DNA from: Labilibaculum sp. DW002
GTDB taxonomy: Bacteria > Bacteroidota > Bacteroidia > Bacteroidales > Marinifilaceae
NCBI RefSeq assembly: GCF_029029525.1
Contig: NZ_JAKJSC010000001.1
Location: 992,001 to 1,056,000, forward strand
DNA: 64,000 nucleotides
Direction: 5' to 3'
The notes under the pieces were generated by a model. It was not told the origin of the DNA. It saw nothing but the letters and a program-made list of their open reading frames with translations, and made no database searches. The position numbers and the translations under genes were made by a program. This document shows positions 55,254-63,668 of the stretch, piece by piece (the first letter of the stretch is position 1; each line of letters starts with the position of its first letter).

Positions 55254-55751
55254 ATGAAATTTAAAATACAATTTATCCTGTTTGGAGCACTTCTTATACT
55301 AGGAAGTAAGACTTCTTTTAGTCAAGAAATCAAAACCTTCAATTTTAATGAATTGGAGCCCATCTTCCATTATCAAAATGACACTACTTACGTGATTAAT
55401 TTTTGGGCAATGTGGTGCAAACCATGCGTTGAAGAACTTCCTGAATTTGAAGATATCCGTAAAGATTATTCTGATAAAAAAGTAAAAATGATACTTGTCA
55501 GTTTAGACTTTGGCAAAAATGTTAGTGAGCGCATATCTAACTTTTTAAAACGAAAGAATATCAATGCAGAAGTCGTTATTCTAGATGATCCAGATGCCAA
55601 TAGTTGGATTGGTAAAGTTGCTGAAAATTGGGATGGTGCAATTCCAGCGACAGTAGTATACCATAAGAATAATAGAAAAGTTTTTACTCGCCAAGTATCC
55701 TATAATGAATTGGCGAAGTCTATTGATCAAGTTAGTAATCAAACAAATTAA
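55254..55751 (+). CDS. TlpA-like exported thioredoxin
   Basis: A 165-aa protein with signal peptide MKFKIQFILFGALLILGSKTS. The thioredoxin fold has INFWAMWCKPCVEELPEFED, with redox motif WCKPC, VKMILVSLDFGKNVSERI, and the cis-Pro in DGAIPATVVYH. It is likely a periplasmic disulfide reductase. The second redoxin gene starts 12 bp later, so they form a pair. Confidence 0.9.
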   Translation: MKFKIQFILFGALLILGSKTSFSQEIKTFNFNELEPIFHYQNDTTYVINFWAMWCKPCVEELPEFEDIRKDYSDKKVKMILVSLDFGKNVSERISNFLKRKNINAEVVILDDPDANSWIGKVAENWDGAIPATVVYHKNNRKVFTRQVSYNELAKSIDQVSNQTN

Positions 55752-55763
55752 AAAGTAATTATC

Positions 55764-56360
55764 ATGAAGAAAATATTGCTTCTTGGCCTAGTTATATTGG
55801 CCAGTATCGGAGTTAATGCCCAAGCTTATCAGATAGGTGACGAGGCAATCGATTTTAAACTAAAAAACGTTGATGGAAAACACATCTCTTTATCAGATTA
55901 TGAAGATGCTAAAGGTTTCATTGTAATTTTCACTTGTAATCATTGTCCCTACTCAGTAGCGTATGAAGATCGAATTATCGAAATCGACAAAAAATACAAA
56001 GCAAAAGGATTTCCAGTTATTGCCATCAACCCTAACGATCCGGAATTGTATCCTAGCGATTCTTTTGAGAACATGATTATTCGATCGGAAGAAAAAGGAT
56101 TCACATTCCCTTATATTTTCGATAATACTCAGGAGATATACAAAACCTACGGTGCTACCAAAACACCACACGTATTCATTCTAAGCAATAATTCAGGAAA
56201 ATATAAGGTAGAATACATTGGAGCAATAGATAACAACTACAAGGACGCCGAACAGGTAACAGAGCATTACATTAATGATGCAGTGGATGCATTATTACAA
56301 AATAAAAAACCAAAAGTAACAAGCACAAAAGCAATTGGCTGCTCAATTAAGTCAAAGTAA
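55764..56360 (+). CDS. Exported peroxiredoxin-like thioredoxin-fold protein
   Basis: A 198-aa protein; signal MKKILLLGLVILASIGVNAQ. The AhpC/TSA-like domain has YQIGDEAIDFKLKNVDGKH, VIFTCNHCPYSVAYEDRI with a CxxC pair (CNHC), FPVIAINPNDPELYP, FPYIFDNTQEIYKTYGA and the cis-Pro TKTPHVFIL. The C-terminus has KAIGCSIK, a third conserved-looking Cys in this family. It probably reduces thiols or peroxides in the periplasm together with the TlpA-like protein ahead of it. Confidence 0.88.
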   Translation: MKKILLLGLVILASIGVNAQAYQIGDEAIDFKLKNVDGKHISLSDYEDAKGFIVIFTCNHCPYSVAYEDRIIEIDKKYKAKGFPVIAINPNDPELYPSDSFENMIIRSEEKGFTFPYIFDNTQEIYKTYGATKTPHVFILSNNSGKYKVEYIGAIDNNYKDAEQVTEHYINDAVDALLQNKKPKVTSTKAIGCSIKSK

Positions 56361-56382
56361 AAAAGATAAATCCGCATATAGC

Positions 56383-56414
56383 AAATGCCCAAACCGTGAT
56401 CGTTTGGGCATTTT
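56383..56414. terminator. Bidirectional terminator between redoxin and NigD-like genes
   Basis: AAATGCCCAAAC-CGTGATC-GTTTGGGCATTT, a 12-bp perfect stem, then T. Confidence 0.88.
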
Positions 56415-56441
56415 ATCTTCTCAATTGCTGATAAGATTCAT

Positions 56442-57206
56442 TTATTCAAAACCTTTTGTTTTTATTTCGTCATCCTTTATTCTTAGATCGGTTTCTAAAT
56501 CATTTTCTGCATTTTTCTCAAAGGAATAAGTTATTATTTTATTGTAATTGAATTCACCATCTTCACCCATTGTACGAATTAAGAAATCAACAGACTCTTT
56601 CCCCTCTTCTTTAAAACTTGAAACATCGAATGAAGCAAGCCCCCATATTCTATGTTTATACTGGTCATTATTGTCATTATGTTTCAACTCTAAAATAATC
56701 TCTCCATTTGTAGTGGTTGCATTTTCACCATCATAAACCAAATTAATATAGTGTGTTTTAGAACCACCTTTATATGTGAATTCTACATTAACATAATCGT
56801 TATGACTCCAAGTATCTGAAATATGAACCATATCATCCCCTATTGAATCCTTAACTTCCTTTGGTGTTTCAGAATCAAACTTAAAAACAGGTTTTGTCAA
56901 AATTTCATTAATATCAAACATTTCAATATAATAATCGTAGAATTCATTATCGTCAGCATCAGAAAGTATTCTAAAATCGACTAAAACCCTCATATCATCT
57001 TCTAAAAACTCTGTATCAACATAAGTGGATTTTGGTTTAAGAACATTCCCTTTGTCGGTTGTTATATAAAGAGAATCAGATTTTTTTGTTACCGTACCTA
57101 CAGACATATAGTAATTGACCCATAAGATATCATTGTCATCATCGTCACAAGATGTATAAATCAAGGAACTGATTGCAAGAAAAATTAATAATATTTTTTT
57201 CATCAT
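56442..57206 (-). CDS. NigD-like lipoprotein
   Basis: A 254-aa lipoprotein of the NigD-like family. The signal MMKKILLIFLAISSLIYTSC puts Cys-20 as the anchor, directly followed by DDDDND, an acidic run like the surface-export signals of Bacteroidota lipoproteins. The N-terminal OB-like part has YYMSVGTVTKKSDSLYITTD and LVDFRIL. The C-terminal part has DIWNKDNF-like SDTWSHNDYVNVEFTY, HYINLVYDG and a beta-rich end. The function of the family is unknown; the original NigD gene is linked to a bacteriocin region. Confidence 0.85.
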   Translation of the reverse strand: MMKKILLIFLAISSLIYTSCDDDDNDILWVNYYMSVGTVTKKSDSLYITTDKGNVLKPKSTYVDTEFLEDDMRVLVDFRILSDADDNEFYDYYIEMFDINEILTKPVFKFDSETPKEVKDSIGDDMVHISDTWSHNDYVNVEFTYKGGSKTHYINLVYDGENATTTNGEIILELKHNDNNDQYKHRIWGLASFDVSSFKEEGKESVDFLIRTMGEDGEFNYNKIITYSFEKNAENDLETDLRIKDDEIKTKGFE

Positions 57207-57498
57207 TTCACTTTATTAATTAATATTTCTTATTTGTTACACTGTAAAAGTAGAGCAAGACAGTAAGGAATTAAGAGCAAAAGTTAATGAGCTGAATAAT
57301 AACACTAGCGAAATGACAAATTGGCTATGTGAAATGAAAACAATTGATTTTAAGTGCTATTAGACCTAAAATAACGAACAAAAATAGAGGATACTACTAA
57401 AATGTAATCTTGTTTTATAGATCCATTTTAAACCGTATCCTCTACTTTGGTTGCTTATCTGTTTGGCAGATGAGTGCCTATATTTATTCTAACCTGAA

Positions 57499-58257
57499 CT
57501 AGCTATTCAACCATTTTTTAAGCTCATTACTTTTTAATCTGCTAACAATAATAGCTTCAGGAATATTTATATCACAATGCACCTTTAACTTCCCATTAAA
57601 ATGTATACTTAGATGTTTAATTGCTTTTCTGTTTAGCAAATATTGTCTGTTGGCACGAAAAAAATAAGATGGATTTAATGTCTTTTCCAAATCTTCCATT
57701 GTGTAGGGAATAACATGACTTTCATTATCAAAAGTATGACATTTAACCAAACTACTGTCAACATAAAAGGCTGCTATGCTTTCAACATCGATAGGATAAA
57801 GTCTGTCTTTTTTTTGAATTAAAAATGAATTTTTATATGCAGCACTTTTTGACTCATTGAGGCTATCATATATCGACTCTAGTAGAGTTTGATCAATTTG
57901 AGGTTTTGTTTCTTGGTATTTATCCATTGCTAGCTCTAGATCTTCAATACTAATTGGTTTCAATAGGTAATCCAAACTATTGTGTTTAAAAGCCTGAATT
58001 GCATATTGATCATACGCTGTAGTGAAAATTATTGGAGCGGATATTTTAACATGTTTGAATATCTCGAAAGAATTTCCATCACTTAAGTGAATATCCATTA
58101 ATATTAAATCGACAGTTGGGTTTGTCTTGAAAAAATCTATACCATCGTTTACCGAATCTATTATACTGATAATATCCAAATCCTTAATTAATTCGGTTAA
58201 CATGGATTTAATTTGTTCCTGAGCTGCCCACTCATCTTCTATAATAACGATTTTCAT
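57499..58257 (-). CDS. LytTR-family response regulator
   Basis: A 252-aa regulator starting at ATG 58257 (MKIVIIEDEWAAQEQ). The receiver domain has the acidic IIEDE, phospho-Asp in LILMDIHLSDGNS, Thr in IIFTTAYDQYAIQAF and Lys in LDYLLKPISIEDL. The LytTR DNA-binding domain (about 145-250) has FLIQKKDRLYPIDVESIAAF, and the NRQYLLNRKAIKHL segment. It begins 56 bp after the stop of the LytS-type kinase, so the two form one system. Targets are unknown. Confidence 0.92.
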   Translation of the reverse strand: MKIVIIEDEWAAQEQIKSMLTELIKDLDIISIIDSVNDGIDFFKTNPTVDLILMDIHLSDGNSFEIFKHVKISAPIIFTTAYDQYAIQAFKHNSLDYLLKPISIEDLELAMDKYQETKPQIDQTLLESIYDSLNESKSAAYKNSFLIQKKDRLYPIDVESIAAFYVDSSLVKCHTFDNESHVIPYTMEDLEKTLNPSYFFRANRQYLLNRKAIKHLSIHFNGKLKVHCDINIPEAIIVSRLKSNELKKWLNS

Positions 58258-58313
58258 TTTTCTATTTGATTTATTGATCAACAATTAAACTAAACAAAGT
58301 ATAATTAAGTATG

Positions 58314-59345
58314 CTAAAATGCTTTAATAGGTACTTTAACAGTAAACTTATCGTCCTTAATAATAACCAGTTCTTGTTTTAATAAAATCCTACACCTTTT
58401 TGAAAGACTTGAAAGTCCATTGCCAGTGCTATTTACTTTATTTATTCGCTCTTTCAAATAATGCGAAACCACTAATAAATCATCTTCAAGATAAATTGAA
58501 ATAAGCAATGGCTTACTTCTTGAAAAAATATTGTGTTTTTCTGCATTTTCTAGAAGAAGCTGAATAGCCATTGGAGGAATCAAATAATGCTTTTTAGAAG
58601 GCTCAATTTTAACCTCAACATTAAAATTATCCTTATGTCTAATTTTTATCAATTGTATATAATCATTTGTAAATGATAATTCTTCCTCTATAGTGATTAA
58701 ATCCTTGTCTCTACTAGATAAAATATATCTATAAATTCGAGAAAGATGTGTCACAAATTTCCCTGCATGAGTTTTGTCTAATTGAATTAAAGCACTTAAC
58801 GTATTTAATGAATTGAATAAAAAATGAGGATTAATTACACCTTTAATTTCGTTCAATTCACTTCGCAGCTTTTCAGTTTGGAGTAATTCTTTTTCTTTTT
58901 GCTCCAATAAACTTTCTTGCTGATAATTCATTGCACTGTAAATAACAAAACTAAAAACATACACCACTGTCCATCCAAAATAATAAGCTGAAACGCCATT
59001 TTCATTGACAATAAATAATGATTTTCTTACTAAAAAACACATCACCATAAAAAGTGCATATAAGCAAATGTTTCCTATTACCGATAATAAGATTTTTGAT
59101 TTTTTATGCTGTAATGGAAAAGCCAAAGGCAATACGATCAAATTAAAATAAATGGTAGACCACGATATTACAAATGTCATGATTAAACCATAAGCCCATT
59201 GTAAATAATTAACATGATCATTTCCACTATTAAATATCTCCATGAGATACTCAAATGTCCTATTAGCGTTAATAAAAAGAGAAAAAATTAAGGAGATTAA
59301 AACTAACCTCTTTTTTGTTTTATTACTTGCATAATGTTGACTCAT
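58314..59345 (-). CDS. LytS-type sensor histidine kinase
   Basis: A 343-aa membrane kinase of the His_kinase (PF06580) type. Four hydrophobic helices (about 12-30, 45-72, 82-105, 118-135) and a short coiled coil precede the phosphorylation box IKGVINPHFLFNSLNTLSAL, where His follows Pro. The ATPase part has MAIQLLLENAEKHN as N box and NGLSSLSKRCRILL as the last glycine motif. The small ATPase domain seems to lack a clear middle G box (VVSHYLKERINKVNSTGNGL). It is cognate to the LytTR regulator downstream. Confidence 0.9.
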   Translation of the reverse strand: MSQHYASNKTKKRLVLISLIFSLFINANRTFEYLMEIFNSGNDHVNYLQWAYGLIMTFVISWSTIYFNLIVLPLAFPLQHKKSKILLSVIGNICLYALFMVMCFLVRKSLFIVNENGVSAYYFGWTVVYVFSFVIYSAMNYQQESLLEQKEKELLQTEKLRSELNEIKGVINPHFLFNSLNTLSALIQLDKTHAGKFVTHLSRIYRYILSSRDKDLITIEEELSFTNDYIQLIKIRHKDNFNVEVKIEPSKKHYLIPPMAIQLLLENAEKHNIFSRSKPLLISIYLEDDLLVVSHYLKERINKVNSTGNGLSSLSKRCRILLKQELVIIKDDKFTVKVPIKAF

Positions 59346-59485
59346 GTTTTTACTATTTGATTAAGGCCAAAGCTTATAATTTATTAAGAATAATTCGTAT
59401 TAAACGTAATCAATTTGCTGATTATATTAAAAACATATTTGAATAAACATTCCTTGTTTGCCCAAAGTATATTGGCAAATATTAA
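59346..59485. other. Intergenic region upstream of the LytS-type kinase
   Basis: AT-rich, with nothing I can assign apart from presumed promoter sequence for the minus-strand kinase. Confidence 0.4.
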
Positions 59486-59626
59486 ATGATGGTAGAAGTT
59501 ACAAACATTTTTTATTTACAATTCTCATTTTCGCTTACACTTCTCGCTTTTGCATCTATAAAATTACGCGAAAAGGTGCATGTAATCTTGATAATTCTTG
59601 TTGAACTGTATTTAGAATACTGGTGA
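59486..59626 (+). CDS. Small hydrophobic ORF, possibly a truncated gene
   Basis: A 46-codon ORF (ATG ATG at 59486, TGA at 59624) reads MMVEVTNIFYLQFSFSLTLL, then AFASIKLREKVHVILIILVE and LYLEYW. It has two hydrophobic segments separated by KLREK, a reasonable membrane topology. The abrupt end after YLEYW suggests the start of a longer protein that was cut off. No homologue is recognised, and the ORF may be fortuitous. Confidence 0.35.
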   Translation: MMVEVTNIFYLQFSFSLTLLAFASIKLREKVHVILIILVELYLEYW

Positions 59627-59717
59627 AGTGTCCAAATTAAAAGCTGAAGTGATTTCTATTTTCTTATAATTTGGTAAAACGAGAATTAGAGATAAAATAT
59701 AAGCATTTATAAAAAAC

Positions 59718-59750
59718 AAAGGCTAGTTTCATCGTGAAACTAGCCTTTTA
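59718..59750 (-). terminator. Terminator after the dehydrogenase gene
   Basis: AAAGGCTAGTTTC-ATCGT-GAAACTAGCCTTT, a 13-bp perfect stem. It lies 10 bp after the stop of the minus-strand dehydrogenase. Confidence 0.85.
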
Positions 59751-59758
59751 CATTTCGA

Positions 59759-60706
59759 TTATTCGCTAATTTTGAGCGATAGTTTACCAACTACCCTGCC
59801 CGTTTCACTATATTCATGTGCTCTAGCTATATCGTTAATATCATATGTTTTATCAATAAAAGTTTTTAAAAGACCTGCATCAACAAAATCAGCTAATAAC
59901 TCCAAATCTTCTTTACTCTCCTGAACAAATATCTTCTTCATTTTTTTCGAGCTTACCAAATTGTGTATAGATCCAAGCAGAAGAATATTAAATGATGGTA
60001 AGGTAGTTACGAAAACTCCTCCACGCTGCAGTAGGTGCTTTACTTTAAAATATTCCTGATTTCCAATCACATCAAAAAAGATATCATAATCTTCTTGTAG
60101 TAAATGAAAATCTTCCTTGGTATAATCAATTACTCTATCAGCGCCAAGCTGCTTTGCAAACTCAACATTTTTTGTACTACAAATGCCAGTTGCCTTGCAG
60201 CCAAATGCTTTCACCAACTGCAATGCAAAAGAACCAACTCCCCCCGAACAACCGTTAATCAGCACACTCATTCCTTTACGGATTTTCCCCATATTTCGAA
60301 GTGCCTGTAAAGCTGTTAAGCCCGCCAATGGCAAGGTTGCAGCCTCTATGAAACTCATTTTCTGTGGTTTTAAGGCTAAATGACTAGCGGAAGTGGCAAC
60401 ATACTCGGCATATGCACCATTTTTAAGAATATCAATTTTACCAAAAACCTCATCGCCAATACGAAAAAACTGAACATTCTTACCAACTTCAGCAATTCGA
60501 CCAGCAATATCCCCTCCAAGCACACATGGCAGCTTCTTTCTCATGAATAGCTTCAATGTACCTTTACGGATTTTCCAATCTACCGGATTGACTGAAGAAG
60601 CATATACTTCTACCAATACCTGATCTGCCTTAATTTTAGGTCGAGAAAGATTGGTTATTTCCAAAACCTCAGGTTCTCCATATCTTGTCATCACCACTGC
60701 CTTCAT
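59759..60706 (-). CDS. Zinc-independent MDR alcohol dehydrogenase/quinone reductase
   Basis: A 315-aa medium-chain dehydrogenase/reductase. The N-terminal GroES-like part has MKAVVMTRYGEPEVLEI, VLVEVYASSVNPVDWKIRKG and CVLGGDIAGRIAEVGKNV. The Rossmann part has PLAGLTALQALRNMGKI, VLINGCSGGVGSFALQLVKA as the NADP loop, ATGICSTKN and FDVIGNQEYF. Cys ligands of zinc enzymes are absent, pointing to the quinone-oxidoreductase (QOR) branch. The substrate is unknown. A nitroreductase gene lies upstream on the same strand behind a terminator. Confidence 0.9.
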   Translation of the reverse strand: MKAVVMTRYGEPEVLEITNLSRPKIKADQVLVEVYASSVNPVDWKIRKGTLKLFMRKKLPCVLGGDIAGRIAEVGKNVQFFRIGDEVFGKIDILKNGAYAEYVATSASHLALKPQKMSFIEAATLPLAGLTALQALRNMGKIRKGMSVLINGCSGGVGSFALQLVKAFGCKATGICSTKNVEFAKQLGADRVIDYTKEDFHLLQEDYDIFFDVIGNQEYFKVKHLLQRGGVFVTTLPSFNILLLGSIHNLVSSKKMKKIFVQESKEDLELLADFVDAGLLKTFIDKTYDINDIARAHEYSETGRVVGKLSLKISE

Positions 60707-60798
60707 AATGTCTGATTTATAAATTCAACAAGCTCCGAATGAATGTTTTGCACTATCTTCAAGTTACGACAAGTTTAGAATTATTTCAAAATTAAAAG

Positions 60799-60824
60799 AG
60801 GCTCCTCTATATAGAAAAGCCTCC
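60799..60824 (-). terminator. Terminator after the nitroreductase gene
   Basis: GAGGCT / AGCCTC stem with a 14-nt loop and a TTTT tail on the minus strand, between the nitroreductase and dehydrogenase genes. Confidence 0.7.
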
Positions 60825-60844
60825 TTTAAATATTTGCAAACTAC

Positions 60845-61417
60845 TTACTTCATATCTTCCCAATCACCATCAAAAAGAATCTTGTTCAATGGCTTTCGTT
60901 CCCTTTTATTGGATTCCATTTCTCGAATATTTTCTGGCAAAACATCAGGATTGCCGATATAACCAACTGCAATCATGGTTAGTACATCAAAATCATCAGG
61001 AATTTCGAACATTTCCCTTGCCTTTTCGACACTAAAGCCAGCCATTTGATGCATGTAAAGATCCATGCTTGTTGCTTGGGCAGACATATTTCCAATTGCC
61101 AAACCAAGATCATGAGCAGCATGATGATTTACTTTACCATTTTGAGCAAACTTTTTAGAAACTAAAGTCAAGATAATCATTGGAGCCGTTTTCACCCACA
61201 TCTGATTAAATTCTACCAAACAAGACAAAAGTTGTTCGTATCGTTCAGCATATTCCTTTGTGGCGTAAATAAATCGCCAGGGTTGTTCGTTAAAACATGA
61301 AGGTGCATAAGATGCTGCTTCGAATAATTTAACAACTTTCTCTTCCTCAATTTCTTGATCAGAAAAAGCTCTTGGACTCCATCTGGTGTCAATTAACTCA
61401 TGAATTTTCTCGGTCAT
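60845..61417 (-). CDS. Nitroreductase-family flavoprotein
   Basis: A 190-aa FMN-dependent reductase. The N-terminal DTRWSPRAFSDQEIEEE with R-S-P-R, and FEAASYAPSCFNEQPWRFIYA are FMN-contact segments. HHAAHDLGLAIGNMSAQATS and MHQMAGFSVEKAREMFEIP are typical of the middle, and MIAVGYIGNPDVLPENIRE lies near the end, followed by the RKPLNKILF tail. It may reduce nitro compounds or quinones. The physiological substrate is not shown by the sequence. Confidence 0.92.
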   Translation of the reverse strand: MTEKIHELIDTRWSPRAFSDQEIEEEKVVKLFEAASYAPSCFNEQPWRFIYATKEYAERYEQLLSCLVEFNQMWVKTAPMIILTLVSKKFAQNGKVNHHAAHDLGLAIGNMSAQATSMDLYMHQMAGFSVEKAREMFEIPDDFDVLTMIAVGYIGNPDVLPENIREMESNKRERKPLNKILFDGDWEDMK

Positions 61418-61555
61418 TTCTTTTGTGGTTTAAAGTGCTTAAAAGTATCATTACTATAGAACCTTTACTTTCAGTAAGATCCTCTTAAATTTTAGGTGCC
61501 ATTTAAGATAAGCATATTTTAACAAAAATTAAGGACTCACTTGTATTTTATTCTA

Positions 61556-61563
61556 TATATTTG
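61556..61563 (+). promoter_or_regulatory. -7 box of the metallophosphoesterase gene
   Basis: TATATTTG fits TAnnTTTG, about 41 bp before the ATG at 61605. No clear -33 element at the normal spacing. Confidence 0.35.
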
Positions 61564-61604
61564 AGGCTAATTTATAATCAATGAACCACTTATTAATTTA
61601 TTAG

Positions 61605-62870
61605 ATGAAAGCAAGTGTTTTTCTATTGATTCCTCTGTTACTATTTATGCTTTTGGTAGATATTTATACTTACCGCGGTGTAAAACCTCTGATTGCCAGA
61701 ATTAACAATGCACTGGCAAGACAATCATTAACCATACTGTTCTGGGGAATTTCGGTTTTTATTTTTGCAGCTTTTAGCATTTTCATGTTTGGAATAAAAC
61801 ATGTTAAACAATCCGAATCTTACATATATGTTGGATACCTAGTTGCTGGTTTTTCATTGTTCTACATTCCAAAGTTTGTATTTATACTTTTCGTTCTATT
61901 ACAGGATATTCAAGGGGCGATAGCGAGAACCATTCGTTGGTTCAGGGAGAGAAAGAAAAAGAGTGTACCACAGTTTAATTCGAAGAGAAAAATGGAGCGT
62001 TCCGAATTTTTATATCAAATGGGTTTAATGCTTGCAGCTATACCCTTCGCCTCTATTCTTTATGGTGTAACAAAAGGTAAATTTAAGTTCCGCATCATGC
62101 AGGAAAGCTTAAGTTTTCCAAACCTGCCAAAGGCCTTTCAGGGGTTTAGGATTGTTCAGATATCTGACATGCATCTGGGAAGTTTTAATAAGAATTACGA
62201 AAAAATAGAAAAAGCAATTGAATTAATTAACGAGCAAGAACCTGATATTATTCTTTTTACTGGTGACCTGGTAAATAATTTTGCTGAGGAGACCGAAGGC
62301 TGGGCACCGGTTTTGAATAAGATGAATGCCAGAATGGGGAAATTTTCCATATTGGGGAATCACGATTACGGTGATTATTCCCATTGGCCATCAGCTGAAG
62401 CCAAAGCCAAAAATTTACAGGACATTAAAAATTTCCATGCCGATATGGGTTTCAAATTGCTGTTAAATGAGAGCGAAACCATCAGCATAAATGGTGATGA
62501 AATCGCTTTAATTGGTGTTGAGAATTGGGGTAAACCACCTTTCCCTCAACATGGCGATTTAGATTTAGCAATGAAGGATAATGAGAAGCTACCATTCAAA
62601 TTATTAATGAGTCACGATCCCTCACATTGGGATGAAAAAGTTCTGGACACCGATATCGATCTTACATTTGCCGGTCATACACATGGTATGCAATTCGGTA
62701 TTGAACGTGCCGGCATCAAATGGAGCCCTGTGCAATACAAATACCCGCGTTGGGGAGGTTTATACAATAAGGGGAAGCAATTTCTATATGTAAATCGTGG
62801 CTTTGGTTATATTGGTTTCCCGGGAAGAATTGGTATGCCACCTGAGATTACTTTGGTTGAATTGACTTAA
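61605..62870 (+). CDS. Membrane-anchored metallophosphoesterase (YkuE/YaeI-like)
   Basis: A 421-aa protein. Three to four hydrophobic helices (about 4-22, 40-62, 72-100, 140-160) anchor a calcineurin-like domain in the C-terminal ~250 residues. Its metal motifs are complete: IVQISDMHLGSF (DxH), LFTGDLVNN (GD), ILGNHDYGDY (GNHD), LMSHDPSHWDE (H) and FAGHTHGMQFG (GHxH). Related proteins cleave UDP-diacylglucosamine or other lipid phosphates at the membrane, but the substrate is unclear. A terminator follows. Confidence 0.92.
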   Translation: MKASVFLLIPLLLFMLLVDIYTYRGVKPLIARINNALARQSLTILFWGISVFIFAAFSIFMFGIKHVKQSESYIYVGYLVAGFSLFYIPKFVFILFVLLQDIQGAIARTIRWFRERKKKSVPQFNSKRKMERSEFLYQMGLMLAAIPFASILYGVTKGKFKFRIMQESLSFPNLPKAFQGFRIVQISDMHLGSFNKNYEKIEKAIELINEQEPDIILFTGDLVNNFAEETEGWAPVLNKMNARMGKFSILGNHDYGDYSHWPSAEAKAKNLQDIKNFHADMGFKLLLNESETISINGDEIALIGVENWGKPPFPQHGDLDLAMKDNEKLPFKLLMSHDPSHWDEKVLDTDIDLTFAGHTHGMQFGIERAGIKWSPVQYKYPRWGGLYNKGKQFLYVNRGFGYIGFPGRIGMPPEITLVELT

Positions 62871-62895
62871 AAGAGTCCTAAAAATATTTAAAGAG

Positions 62896-62925
62896 AAAAG
62901 GATATGCTATGGCGTATCCTTTTTT
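62896..62925. terminator. Bidirectional terminator after metallophosphoesterase gene
   Basis: AAAAGGATATGC-TATG-GCGTATCCTTTTTT, 12 pairs including one G-T, followed by T. It also serves the convergent LytTR gene. Confidence 0.82.
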
Positions 62926-62963
62926 GTATTTCCAAATTACGAATTAACCTTCCGCACCACCAC

Positions 62964-63668
62964 TTACAATTTCATTCGTTCTTTCAAATCTTTACGATAA
63001 GAGCGTCCAACAGGTAATTCTTTATCAGAAAGAGAAACTGTGTTGCCAGATATGGATTCAATTTTTGCTAAAGGGACAATAAACTGACGGTGAATACGAA
63101 TGAATTTATCCTTAGGGAGTATCTCCATTAAATGAGCCATCGTTTCACGACTGATACATTTACCTCCATCGTATCTGCAAATGGCATAATCACCATAACT
63201 TTCGAAGTAGCTTATTTTTTCTAATCCTAAGCGAACTATCTTTTTATCGACCTTCAAATTAATTACTTCCTCTGTATCCTGGCTATTGATCACTTTACTG
63301 ATCGCCTCTTTCTGTCTATCATGATAACGATTAATTGCGCGAGCCATTCTTTCCAGTGATATTGGTTTCATCAGATAATCAACAACATCTAAATCAAAAG
63401 CCTCAACAGCATAGTTTCGATATGCTGTAGTAAATATTACTGCTGGCGGATGCTGTAATGATTTTAAAAACTGTAATCCGTTTATCTGCGGCATTTCTAT
63501 ATCCGAAAAAATAAGATCAACCTCATTGCTTCTTAAAAAACTCATAGCTGATGGTGCAAAATTAAAACGCCCTATAATTTCCATTTCAGGAAAACTTTCC
63601 AAGTGTCGTTCAATAATTCGAATAGCAATTGGCTCATCATCTAGCAACAAACATTTTATCTTTCGCAT
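62964..63668 (-). CDS. LytTR-family response regulator (second system)
   Basis: A 234-aa regulator. The receiver has CLLLDDEPIAIRIIERHL, phospho-Asp in LIFSDIEMPQINGLQFL, IFTTAYRNYAVEAF and Lys in VDYLMKPISLERM. The LytTR domain (about 135-234) has KIVRLGLEKISYFESYGDYA, FIRIHRQFIVPLAKIESISG and ELPVGRSYRKDLK, the classic C-terminal element. Its start overlaps the 3' end of the kinase gene by 13 bp, implying coupled translation. Confidence 0.93.
   Translation of the reverse strand: MRKIKCLLLDDEPIAIRIIERHLESFPEMEIIGRFNFAPSAMSFLRSNEVDLIFSDIEMPQINGLQFLKSLQHPPAVIFTTAYRNYAVEAFDLDVVDYLMKPISLERMARAINRYHDRQKEAISKVINSQDTEEVINLKVDKKIVRLGLEKISYFESYGDYAICRYDGGKCISRETMAHLMEILPKDKFIRIHRQFIVPLAKIESISGNTVSLSDKELPVGRSYRKDLKERMKL

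Noticed and set aside
57220-57363. Open stretch of 47 codons (E/K/N-rich, ending KTIDFKCY) between NigD-like and LytTR genes
   Set aside because: No ATG, GTG or TTG at its beginning, no promoter and no recognisable homology. It could be a remnant, but the evidence is too thin to list it as a gene.
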